Program-made: the position numbers and the translations under genes
Shown here: positions 55,203 to 62,746 of the stretch, piece after piece
Position numbering within the stretch: position 1 is the first letter of the stretch
Layout: every line of letters begins with the position of its first letter
Source: Truepera sp.
GTDB taxonomy: Bacteria > Deinococcota > Deinococci > Deinococcales > Trueperaceae
Length of the DNA stretch: 64,000 bases
Reading direction: 5' to 3'
Assembly: GCA_032027045.1 (NCBI GenBank)
Contig: JAVSMU010000001.1
Coordinates: forward strand, 2,235,281-2,299,280
The notes under the pieces: generated by a model
Databases searched by the model: none
Told to the model about the DNA's origin: nothing
Seen by the model: the letters and a program-made list of their open reading frames with translations, nothing else

Positions 55203-55317
55203 AACGCAAGCGTGATGCGGGAACTACCGCAAGCGTGATGTTGCATCGACCGCAAAAGTGATATCGAAATTACCGCAAACGCGCTATCCGTTCGAACGCA
55301 AACGTTATATCGCCGGC
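55203..55317. repeat. Five contiguous 23-bp iteron-like direct repeats
   Basis: Units begin at 55203, 55226, 55249, 55272 and 55295. The first 15 bases follow A[AC]CGCAA[AG]CGTGATAT and the last 8 vary. There is no gap between units. The array fills the space between the convergent rmlA and MerR genes and ends 2 bases before the MerR stop codon. It codes for nothing obvious. Possible roles: protein-binding iterons or a relic of a mobile element. Confidence 0.85.
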
Positions 55318-55319
55318 CC

Positions 55320-56117
55320 CTACGCGCCTTCCTGCCGCCCCTCCGAGTTGGCCACAACGGCCGCCGCGACGTAAGCCGCCAGCCCCTCGGCCTTCCCCTC
55401 GTAGTACGCAGTGAAACGCGGGTCCGCCACGTACATCTCGCCCACGCCTCGGTGGATCTCGTAACTGCATTCGTAGTAGTAGCGCGAGATGTGCTGCCTA
55501 TGGGCCTCGGCCTGCTCCAGGGCGCGCGGGTCTCTCGGCGGCACCCCGGCGGCCATGAGCTCGGCGAACTTGGCCTCGATGGCCGCGTTCTCTGCACGGA
55601 TGCGCAGCCAGTCTTTCTTGCCGTAGCGCCGGGTGCGGCGTTGGCTCTCCTGGTACGCGCTCGAGTCGCCCCAGCGCGCCTCGGCCTCCCCCGCGTGCTC
55701 GGTGGGGTCCCAGTCGCCGAATACCTCGAACAGCTCTTTCGGGTTCAAGTTGATTCCCATGGTCCTTGCCTCCATCTGCTTGTGTAACGACCGGCGCATG
55801 GCCAACAGGCGTTCGATGCGTGTGTTGAGGACGGCCTCCTGGCGCCTAAGGTGTGCCCAGGCGTCGGCCTCCGGCCGGGCGAGGAACTCCGCGATCGCCT
55901 CCAACTCGAAGCCCAGTGCGCGGTACGCGAGGATGTCATGCAGGCGCTCGAGGTCGGCCGCGCCGTAGAGGCGGTAGCCGGCGTCGGTCCGCCCGGCGGG
56001 AGACAGCAGGCCGATGTCGTCGTAATGGTGCAGCGTCCGGACGCTGACGTTGGCGAGCCTGGCCACCTCTCCCACCGTGTACGTCTCGCTGAAGGGCTCG
56101 TTAGGTGGCGGGGCCAT
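55320..56117 (-). CDS. MerR-family regulator with TipAS effector domain
   Basis: 265 residues. The N-terminal winged helix (YTVGEVARLANVSVRTLHHYDDIGLLSPAGRTDAGYRLY) is followed by a dimerisation coiled coil, then a TipAS-like all-helical domain (about 150-255; HRQHISRYYYECSYEIHRGVGEMYVADPRFTAYYEG). TipA proteins sense thiopeptides or other ligands and activate genes from promoters with long spacers. ATG 56117 is chosen from GGAGGA 8 bases upstream; the frame extends further but is not needed. Autoregulation is likely because of the promoter below. Confidence 0.9.
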   Translation of the reverse strand: MAPPPNEPFSETYTVGEVARLANVSVRTLHHYDDIGLLSPAGRTDAGYRLYGAADLERLHDILAYRALGFELEAIAEFLARPEADAWAHLRRQEAVLNTRIERLLAMRRSLHKQMEARTMGINLNPKELFEVFGDWDPTEHAGEAEARWGDSSAYQESQRRTRRYGKKDWLRIRAENAAIEAKFAELMAAGVPPRDPRALEQAEAHRQHISRYYYECSYEIHRGVGEMYVADPRFTAYYEGKAEGLAAYVAAAVVANSEGRQEGA

Positions 56118-56142
56118 GCGCTGTTCCTCCTTCCCACTAGAG

Positions 56143-56173
56143 AGGTTAAGGCTTAACGTAACGTCAGGGTCAA
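56143..56173 (-). promoter_or_regulatory. MerR-type promoter with 19-bp spacer and palindrome
   Basis: On the minus strand TTGACC (56173-56168) and TAACCT (56148-56143) are separated by 19 bp, the hallmark of MerR-controlled promoters. The spacer end overlaps the palindrome GTTAAG-G-CTTAAC (56145-56157). Confidence 0.75.
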
Positions 56174-56207
56174 GTGGCCACGTGACACCGCGAACGACGC
56201 GGCACGT

Positions 56208-56213
56208 TACTCT
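56208..56213 (+). promoter_or_regulatory. -10 box of leaderless cysQ-like gene
   Basis: TACTCT is followed by 7 nt and ATG 56221. Confidence 0.65.
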
Positions 56214-56220
56214 TGGACCA

Positions 56221-57078
56221 ATGGGAACCAACCCGGCGCTGGAGCGCCAGCAACTAGACTTGGAACACCTGCGCGAGGGCGTGGTGGACCTCGCCGCCAC
56301 GGCCGGCAGGGCGATCCTCGAGATCTACGCCACCGAATTCGCCGTCACCAAGAAGGCGGACGCCTCACCGCTGACCGCCGCCGACATCGCCTCGCAGCGG
56401 GTGATCATCGAGGGGCTTGGTCGGCTGACCCCAGGAGTTCCGATCATCGCCGAGGAGGCAGAGGCTCCCAGCTACGAGGAGCGGCGCCACTGGCGGCGTT
56501 TCTGGCTGGTGGACCCACTCGACGGCACCAAGGAGTTCGTGAAGCGCAACGGCGAGTTCTCCGTCAACATCGCCCTGGTCGAGGACGGCGTGCCCGTCCT
56601 CGGGGTAGTGCACGCCCCCGTCGCGGGCGTCACCTACACGGGCGTCGCGGCCCATGCCGGTCACGCGGCCAGCGCCTGGCGCTTCGACGCCGAAGGCGGC
56701 GCCCACCCCATCCATACCCGCCCCCCGGCGAACGGCGTGGTGCGCGTCATGGTAAGCCGGTCGCACTCCAACGAAGCCACGCGGGCGTTCATCGAACGAC
56801 TGCGCCGGAAGTACGGCGAAGTGGAGACGATCGCTCGCGGGTCGGCCATCAAGAGCTGCCTGGTGGCAGACGGCACGGCGCAGTTCTACCCGCGCTTGGG
56901 GCCGACCATGTGGTGGGACACCGCCGCAGCGCAGGCGGTGCTGATGGCGGCCGGGGGGGAGATGGTGGCGGTCGGCGGTGGTGCGCCGCTTAGGTACTTT
57001 GGGGATGTGTTGTCGAATCCGGGGTTTGTGGCTACGTTCCGACCCTTTGGTGGCTTGCCACTATCTGAGACTGACTGA
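56221..57078 (+). CDS. cysQ: 3'(2'),5'-bisphosphate nucleotidase (CysQ-like)
   Basis: 285-residue inositol-monophosphatase-fold enzyme, likely hydrolysing PAP/PAPS or an inositol-type phosphate. The metal-site motifs are IIAEEAEAPSY, WLVDPLDGTKEFVKRNGEFSVNIALVE and GSAIKSCLVADGTAQFYPRLGPTMWWDTAAAQAVL. These are the CysQ-type form (KEFxKxN, WDTAA). Its place between glycan genes hints at a link to sulfated glycans or sulfate assimilation, but no sulfotransferase is visible. Base composition falls after about 56950. Confidence 0.88.
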   Translation: MGTNPALERQQLDLEHLREGVVDLAATAGRAILEIYATEFAVTKKADASPLTAADIASQRVIIEGLGRLTPGVPIIAEEAEAPSYEERRHWRRFWLVDPLDGTKEFVKRNGEFSVNIALVEDGVPVLGVVHAPVAGVTYTGVAAHAGHAASAWRFDAEGGAHPIHTRPPANGVVRVMVSRSHSNEATRAFIERLRRKYGEVETIARGSAIKSCLVADGTAQFYPRLGPTMWWDTAAAQAVLMAAGGEMVAVGGGAPLRYFGDVLSNPGFVATFRPFGGLPLSETD

Positions 57079-57566
57079 GTGCCTTCTTGGTTCCAGCGGG
57101 TTGGGCTCACTCCGCACTTGCCGCGTCATGGTTCTTGCCATCAATTGCCGTGGGCAATGCTTGGCCTAATGTGCTCTGGCGAATTGAAAGGTCCCAAGAG
57201 GGTCAAGAAAGGCAAGTCAGGGCTGGAAGGACAATCTGCTACTGGTGTACTAGCTTCTGCCCGGCTAGGGCATCGAAAGCACACCTGCCAGGGGTTGCCG
57301 CTGCCCACTATTGGACGTTACAAGCAGAATGTCGTGATTGATAATTGCAGATTGACTGTATGTCCTGGCTCCCTGGTAACATCATCGCCATCGGGAAGGC
57401 GCAAGTCGAATCACGTGGACCATTCGCATCCCGCAGAAGGCCAATGGCCGAGGTGCTTCCCCGTATGCAAGCGCTTGGGTTACGAGTGAAGGCTACACAC
57501 GCCTGCAGAGTTTGGCCTCGTTTGAATCGAGTATTGTCCATGTACAAACACGGAGGCCCATTCTAG
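57079..57566. other. 488-bp gene-free junction with lower GC
   Basis: No frame here looks like a real protein: the longest (57079-57489) lacks a ribosome site and has haphazard composition. GC is visibly lower than upstream. A GGAGG for pseB lies near 57552. It is probably the edge of the acquired pse island with decayed DNA. Confidence 0.6.
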
Positions 57567-58544
57567 ATGAGTTTTCTAAACGATAAGTCGATTCTGGTGA
57601 CCGGCGGTACCGGGTCGTTCGGGCGCAAGTTCGTGAGAGCGGTCCTCGACAGGACCGGCGCGCGGCGTGTAATAGTTTTCAGCCGCGATGAGCTTAAGCA
57701 GTACGAGATGACCCAGCAGTTCGGGCCTGAAGACCGACTGCGGTACTTCATTGGTGACGTTCGCGACGACGAGCGTTTATCGCGCGCGCTCGACGGCGTC
57801 GACGCCGTCGTTCATGCCGCTGCGCTCAAACAAGTACCTGCCGCCGAGTACAACCCATTCGAAGCCGTGAAAACCAATATAATCGGCGCCCAGAACGTGA
57901 TCAACGCTTGCATCGATCGCGGCGTTCAACGCGTCGTCGCCTTGAGCACCGACAAGGCAAGTAGCCCCATCAACCTCTACGGCGCAACGAAACTGGTCAG
58001 TGATAAGCTCTTCATACAAGGTAACTCGTATGCGGGCGGCAAACGCACCAGGTTCGCTGTAGTTCGCTACGGTAATGTAGTTGGTAGCCGCGGTTCGGTC
58101 GTACCGTTCTTTCAGAGCAGAGCGGCTAGTGGTGTGCTGCCCATAACGGACGAGCGCATGACCCGCTTCTGGATTACCCTGAACCAAGGTGTAGAGTTCG
58201 TACTGACGAGCTTAGAGAGCATGGGCGGCGGCGAGTTGTTCGTTCCTAAGATTCCAAGCATGCGCGTTACAGATCTCGCGCACGCGATAGCGCCGGGCGC
58301 GAAGCTCGAGGTCGTAGGAATCAGACCTGGGGAGAAACTTCACGAGGAGATGATCAGCGTTGACGACGCACGAAGAACGCTCGACATCGGTGACCGTTAC
58401 GTGATCCAACCCGAGTTCCCATGGTGGGCAAGCACGCATTTGGAAGGCGACCCTGTGCCGGAAGGCTTCGCGTACACTAGCGACCGAAACGACGAGTGGC
58501 TTGACATAGCTGCTTTGCGAGAGATGCTAGGGGAAGATGTCTAG
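57567..58544 (+). CDS. pseB: UDP-N-acetylglucosamine 4,6-dehydratase (inverting)
   Basis: First enzyme of pseudaminic-acid synthesis: UDP-GlcNAc to UDP-2-acetamido-2,6-dideoxy-beta-L-arabino-hexos-4-ulose. It is 325 residues. NADP motif VTGGTGSFGRKFV, then HAAALKQVPAAEYNP, STDKASSPINLYGATKLVSDK (catalytic Lys/Tyr region) and RPGEKLHEEMISVDD, all typical PseB/FlaA1. It overlaps pseC by 8 bases. Codon use is less GC-biased than flanking genes. Confidence 0.93.
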   Translation: MSFLNDKSILVTGGTGSFGRKFVRAVLDRTGARRVIVFSRDELKQYEMTQQFGPEDRLRYFIGDVRDDERLSRALDGVDAVVHAAALKQVPAAEYNPFEAVKTNIIGAQNVINACIDRGVQRVVALSTDKASSPINLYGATKLVSDKLFIQGNSYAGGKRTRFAVVRYGNVVGSRGSVVPFFQSRAASGVLPITDERMTRFWITLNQGVEFVLTSLESMGGGELFVPKIPSMRVTDLAHAIAPGAKLEVVGIRPGEKLHEEMISVDDARRTLDIGDRYVIQPEFPWWASTHLEGDPVPEGFAYTSDRNDEWLDIAALREMLGEDV

Positions 58545-59688
58545 CTTCATCCCGTATGGACGGCAGTGGGTAGATGATGATGACGTTGCGGCGGTATCGG
58601 ACGTCATGCGGAGTGATTACCTCACGACCGGACCCGCTGTCGATCGCTTTGAATCAGCCCTGACGGGAGCTACGGGTGCGAGCCACGCTGTAGCACTCAA
58701 TTCCGGAACGTCGGCGCTTCACGCGATGTATTTTGCCGCCGGCCTAGGTCCGGGCGACGAGATAATAACGACACCACTTACTTTCGCAGCCACCGCTAAC
58801 GCGGCCCTGTATTTGGGTGCGACAGTCCGCTTCGTAGACGTGCAAGAAGATACCGGCAACTTAGATCCCGAACTAATCAAGGATGCCATCTCACCACGAA
58901 CTAGGCTCATCGTTCCCGTAGACTTCGCTGGTCATCCTGCCGATTATGACCGCATACACGACGTTGCTGCCGAAGCCGGCGTCACGGTCGTTTCTGACGC
59001 CGCCCACTCCCTTGGGGCCACGTACAATGGCCGACCTGTCGGGACCTTGGCGAAAGCCACGGAGCTCTCGTTCCATCCGGTGAAACCGATCACCACGGCC
59101 GAAGGCGGCGCGGTCCTAACCGATGATGCTGACCTGGCTGCCCGCGCACGCACGTTTCGCACTCACGGCATAACGCGGGAGCCCACGGACCTGACCACAT
59201 CAGGGGAGGGCCCGTGGTGGTACGAACAGCAGTTTCTGGGCTTCAACTACCGCCTCTCCGACATCCAAGCGGCGCTGGGATATAGCCAGATGCGCAAGCT
59301 ACAGCGCTTCTTGGCCAGGCGGCGAGCGATTGCGGCCACGTATATGGACGCGTTCAGCGACCTGCAAGAACTCATCTTGCCCACAGAACAAGCAGGAGTC
59401 GAGTCAGGCTGGCACCTTTTCGTTGTCCGTGTAAGAACGACTCCGTCACGCAGGCGACCCTTCTTCGAGCGTCTTCGTGAGCTGGGTTTAGGTGTCCAAG
59501 TGCACTACATTCCCGTATATTTCCACCCTTACTATCAACAGTTAGGGTATGCGCGTGGAGCCTGTCCAGTCGCAGAGGACTTCTACTCAAGGGCCATCTC
59601 ATTACCCATCTATCCACAAATGAGTGACGATGACGTGGCCTCAAGCGTTGAGCGCGTTAGACAGGCCGTGAAGGAGACGCTCGCGTAG
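58537..59688 (+). CDS. pseC: UDP-4-amino-4,6-dideoxy-N-acetyl-beta-L-altrosamine transaminase
   Basis: PLP-dependent DegT/DnrJ/EryC1 aminotransferase, 383 residues, acting after PseB. Motifs: MRSDYLTTGPAVDRFESAL, VALNSGTSALHAMYFAAGLGPGDEIITTP, the PLP-lysine in LSFHPVKPITTAEGGAVLT, and GFNYRLSDIQAALGYSQM. Starts inside the pseB end; its TAG is directly followed by the ATG of pseF. Confidence 0.92.
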   Translation: MSSFIPYGRQWVDDDDVAAVSDVMRSDYLTTGPAVDRFESALTGATGASHAVALNSGTSALHAMYFAAGLGPGDEIITTPLTFAATANAALYLGATVRFVDVQEDTGNLDPELIKDAISPRTRLIVPVDFAGHPADYDRIHDVAAEAGVTVVSDAAHSLGATYNGRPVGTLAKATELSFHPVKPITTAEGGAVLTDDADLAARARTFRTHGITREPTDLTTSGEGPWWYEQQFLGFNYRLSDIQAALGYSQMRKLQRFLARRRAIAATYMDAFSDLQELILPTEQAGVESGWHLFVVRVRTTPSRRRPFFERLRELGLGVQVHYIPVYFHPYYQQLGYARGACPVAEDFYSRAISLPIYPQMSDDDVASSVERVRQAVKETLA

Positions 59689-60423
59689 ATGCACGTCGTA
59701 TCCATCGTTCAAGCTCGCATGAACTCCACCCGCCTCCCTGGGAAAGTTCTCAAACCCCTGCAGGGGGCGCCAATGCTTGCGCGACAGATCGAACGCCTCT
59801 CCCGCAGCAAGCTCACCGACCGAATCGTCGTAGCGACTACCGATCGCAGCGAAGACGATGCAATCGTCAACTTGCTGCGAACAATAAGCGGTGTCTACTC
59901 CTATCGCGGTCCCGAGGACGATGTTCTTCAACGCTACATAGGGGCAGCTAACGAATATGAGGCTGACGTAATCGTCCGTGTCACTGCCGACTGTCCCCTC
60001 ATCGAGCCCGCAGTAATTGACGCAGCAATAGAGAGTTACTTGAAGCATGCTTCCACAATCACGTACGTAACCAACTGCATCGTTCGCACTTACCCCAGGG
60101 GCCTCGACGTTGAGGTCTTTCCGTTGCTAGCCCTTGAAACCGCGCATTCTGAAGCCAAGTCGTCGGCTGACCGAGAACATGTCACACCGTTCATCTGGCG
60201 CCAGCCCAAGCGCTTCCCCCGGTACGACCTCGTCGACAACGAGGATAATAGTCACCTACGCTGGACAGTCGACACCCCGGAGGACTTCGAACTGATCATC
60301 AAGATCTACGAAGCACTCTTCCCAACCCAACCAGCCTTCAATTACCGAGATGCACTCCAACTAGTGAGGCAGCATCCTAATCTCTCGATGATTAACCAAC
60401 ACATTCAACAGAAGATCACCTGA
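59689..60423 (+). CDS. pseF: Pseudaminic acid cytidylyltransferase-type protein (PseF/SpsF)
   Basis: 244 residues of the CMP-sugar synthetase fold: SIVQARMNSTRLPGKVLKPLQGAPML with the nucleotide-binding loop, then VRVTADCPLIEP and LRWTVDTPEDFELI. This short form matches SpsF proteins from Gram-positive pse clusters and would activate the nonulosonic acid with CTP. It is placed between pseC and pseG without gaps. Confidence 0.87.
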   Translation: MHVVSIVQARMNSTRLPGKVLKPLQGAPMLARQIERLSRSKLTDRIVVATTDRSEDDAIVNLLRTISGVYSYRGPEDDVLQRYIGAANEYEADVIVRVTADCPLIEPAVIDAAIESYLKHASTITYVTNCIVRTYPRGLDVEVFPLLALETAHSEAKSSADREHVTPFIWRQPKRFPRYDLVDNEDNSHLRWTVDTPEDFELIIKIYEALFPTQPAFNYRDALQLVRQHPNLSMINQHIQQKIT

Positions 60424-61455
60424 ATGCGCGTATTAGTGCGGGCCGACGCCTCGACGTCAACAGGCAGCGGACATGTCATGCGCTGCCTTACCCTTGCTGA
60501 CGCACTCGCGGAAGCGGGAGGTCAAATCGAATTCGTTTGTCGCGCAAAGGCCGGCAACCTAATTCAGTACATCGAACGTGACCGTGGGTTCCCCGTACAT
60601 GTCTTGCCAAAGCAATACAGCGCTCAAGAGGACGCACAGCTTACCGCCAAGTTTGCCCGTAGTGGCGAACGACCGGATTGGGTCGTCGTTGACCATTACG
60701 GCTTGAACGAAACGTGGGAACGACAGCAACGGCCGTTCTGTGAGCGAGTCATGGCAATCGACGACATCGCGGATAGGCGACACGATTGCGACCTATTGTT
60801 GGATCAGAACCTAAACGAATTCGGTGGACGTTACGACGAACTCGTACCCTCCGACTGCGTTAAGCTTCTCGGTCCCGACTACGCCCTACTCCGACCCGAG
60901 TTCGCAACTATTCGAGATGGCCTTAGGGAGCGGACAGCCAAAGTCGAGCGCCTCCTCGTCAATTTCGGTGGCACCGACCCGACCGGCGAGACGATCACTT
61001 CCCTCACCCAACTGAGAGGAGCCCCGTCAGCACAGAATCTCCAAATCGACCTGGTTGTGGGGTCTAACCAAGCCTCGCTGGCGGAAGTTGTCAAGTTGGC
61101 TGAATCGATGACTAATGTCAAGGTGTACGTGCAAACGCCGAAGATGGCGCAATTGATGGCAGGAGCGGACATCGGAATCGGTGCCGGCGGGTCTACAATC
61201 TGGGAACGATGTTGCTTGGGGTTACCTACGATCACCGTAGCGGTGGCTGATCACCAAGTGCCTTACTGCCAGAGGCTTTCCGACCTCGGTTACATTTCAT
61301 ATGCTGGGAGCGCGCTGGAGGGACCACTCGATTATGTCGCGGCTCTACAAGGATTCCTGCAAGAACCGGACGAGCGGTGCAAGATGTCCCGCCTAGGAAT
61401 GGACCTGGTCGATGGCCGCGGAGCCAGTCGAGTAGTTGAATGCATGCTGAGGTGA
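60424..61455 (+). CDS. pseG: UDP-2,4-diacetamido-2,4,6-trideoxy-beta-L-altropyranose hydrolase
   Basis: 343-residue GT-B-like hydrolase that removes UDP. Motifs: VRADASTSTGSGHVMRCLTLADAL, DWVVVDHYGLNETWE, the catalytic His region, GIGAGGSTIWERCCLGLPTITV and a tail LVDGRGASRVV. Start ATG directly follows the pseF stop. An acyltransferase (PseH) normally works between PseC and PseG; here the next gene is broken. Confidence 0.9.
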   Translation: MRVLVRADASTSTGSGHVMRCLTLADALAEAGGQIEFVCRAKAGNLIQYIERDRGFPVHVLPKQYSAQEDAQLTAKFARSGERPDWVVVDHYGLNETWERQQRPFCERVMAIDDIADRRHDCDLLLDQNLNEFGGRYDELVPSDCVKLLGPDYALLRPEFATIRDGLRERTAKVERLLVNFGGTDPTGETITSLTQLRGAPSAQNLQIDLVVGSNQASLAEVVKLAESMTNVKVYVQTPKMAQLMAGADIGIGAGGSTIWERCCLGLPTITVAVADHQVPYCQRLSDLGYISYAGSALEGPLDYVAALQGFLQEPDERCKMSRLGMDLVDGRGASRVVECMLR

Positions 61456-61456
61456 A

Positions 61457-61991
61457 GTGATCTTTTCATTACGGGCCGTAACAGCGGCTGACATTAGCTT
61501 AATCTTGAAATGGCGGAACCAGCCGGAGATTCGAGAGAAAATGCACTCGACCCACATCATCTCCGAAGCCGAGCATCGCGCATACTTCGAACGAATCAAA
61601 GACGATGCCACTAAGCTCTACTTTACGTGTAGAGATGACCAAGGGCAGCCGGTCAGCGTAATCGACTTCGTGGATAACCTCAAGCACTCAACAGCGCTTG
61701 ACACTGGTGGAGTTGGTGCGCTCGAGTGGCTCAGTACTGGATTCCCGTTCATCTTCGTATCCGTCGGAGAACCAGCGGGGCATCTCCGCGGCGCTGGCGC
61801 AAAAGGAATTGGTCGTCTACCTGGGCACTGCAGAGACCACGACGGTAGATGATCTTCGAGCCGCTGTGCAAGCCCTTATGGTTAGCAGCGCCCGGCAGAG
61901 CCTCTCGCAGTTGGGTGTTAGCGTCGTGTATGGCTTCGGCACGCAGCGTGTCGCCCAGCGGATGGCCCGCCCCACGTCCCTTATGCCTTGA
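61457..61991 (+). pseudogene. Chimeric remnant: PseH-like N-terminus joined to a frameshifted PseG C-terminus
   Basis: From GTG 61457 about 80 residues resemble the PseH acetyltransferase start (AADISLILKWRNQPEIREKMHSTHIISEAEH, then VSVIDFVDN). Instead of the acetyl-CoA-binding half, the frame continues as GGVGALEWLSTGFPFIFVSVGE, matching PseG's GAGGSTIWERC-type segment. Near 61760-61775 the reading frame shifts. The +1 frame continues ENQRGISAALAQKELVVYLG to VVYGFGTQRVAQRM, ending at 61991, like the PseG tail of this cluster but diverged. So two gene pieces plus one frameshift; the product cannot be a functional acetyltransferase. Confidence 0.75.
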
Positions 61992-62004
61992 GGAGGACCG
62001 AAAA

Positions 62005-62592
62005 ATGAGTCGCACGCCCGCGCCGCGCGTTCTTTTCCTCGGCCACGAGGACTCGCCGATTCTAGCGCGCCTACGAAGTTTGGCCGAGAACGTACATGGC
62101 ATGTCAAGCAGGGTCGACGGTGATTTCGTCCAGCGGGTCGGGGCGTCGATTGTCGTTAGCCATGGCTACCGCCATATTCTGCGACCCGCCACTCTCGCTG
62201 TCCTACCTCACCGCTTCGTCAACCTCCATATTTCACTGCTACCCTGGAATCGAGGAGCCGACCCAAACCTCTGGAGTTTTCTCGAGGACACGCCTAAGGG
62301 CGTTACCATCCACGAGATCGATGAGGGCATCGACACCGGAAGCATAATCGCCCAAAGAGTGGTCCGGGTTGATATCCGGGGAACGCTCGCGACGACCTAT
62401 CGTGAGCTACAAGAGGCGATGCTTGAACTCTTTACCGAGACGTGGCCCGCCATCCGGGCTGGTGCGGTCGAAGGTCGGCCCCAGCAACCCGGAGGGTCGC
62501 TTCACACGCTCAAAGACAAGGAGCCCTACCTTCACCTGCTACGACATGGCTGGGACACTCACGTGTCTGAACTCATCGGCAAGGCCCTCTAA
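62005..62592 (+). CDS. Formyltransferase-family enzyme of the pse cluster
   Basis: 195 residues with the methionyl-tRNA/amino-sugar formyltransferase core: FVNLHISLLPWNRGADPNLWSFLE (Asn-His motif region) and TIHEIDEGIDTGSIIAQR (Asp). Strong AGGAGG 8 bases before ATG 62005. It uses N10-formyl-tetrahydrofolate in known relatives. Formyl groups occur at N7 of some pseudaminic acids, so this enzyme may act on the PseC product in place of PseH. No ThiF-type extension; the C-terminal OB-like domain is absent, as in sugar formyltransferases of small size. Confidence 0.85.
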   Translation: MSRTPAPRVLFLGHEDSPILARLRSLAENVHGMSSRVDGDFVQRVGASIVVSHGYRHILRPATLAVLPHRFVNLHISLLPWNRGADPNLWSFLEDTPKGVTIHEIDEGIDTGSIIAQRVVRVDIRGTLATTYRELQEAMLELFTETWPAIRAGAVEGRPQQPGGSLHTLKDKEPYLHLLRHGWDTHVSELIGKAL

Positions 62593-62733
62593 CGAATCGA
62601 TACTGAACTAGGAGCATGTGTGAGTAATTCCTTCCTGGGCGGGTTGTGGAGGGTTGGGGCGGCACGACGCCATGCTGACCAAGGGCGCGGGCTACAGCGA
62701 ACTCTCCCTTGGCACAGTTGCCGCCCAAGGCGG

Positions 62734-62739
62734 TAGGCT
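62734..62739 (+). promoter_or_regulatory. -10 box of leaderless pseI
   Basis: TAGGCT is followed by 7 nt and ATG 62747. Confidence 0.6.
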
Positions 62740-62746
62740 CTCGATC

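Noticed and set aside
55203..55317. Possible CRISPR array
   Set aside because: Units abut without spacers, the repeat is only 23 bp with an 8-bp variable part, and no cas gene is near.
57079..57566. Frames at 57079-57489 and 57345-57566 as genes
   Set aside because: No ribosome site, no family resemblance, and haphazard composition; treated as non-coding junction.
61849..62004. Longer formyltransferase start upstream of 62005
   Set aside because: The extension covers the PseG-like remnant in a different frame; AGGAGG and ATG 62005 give the normal domain start.
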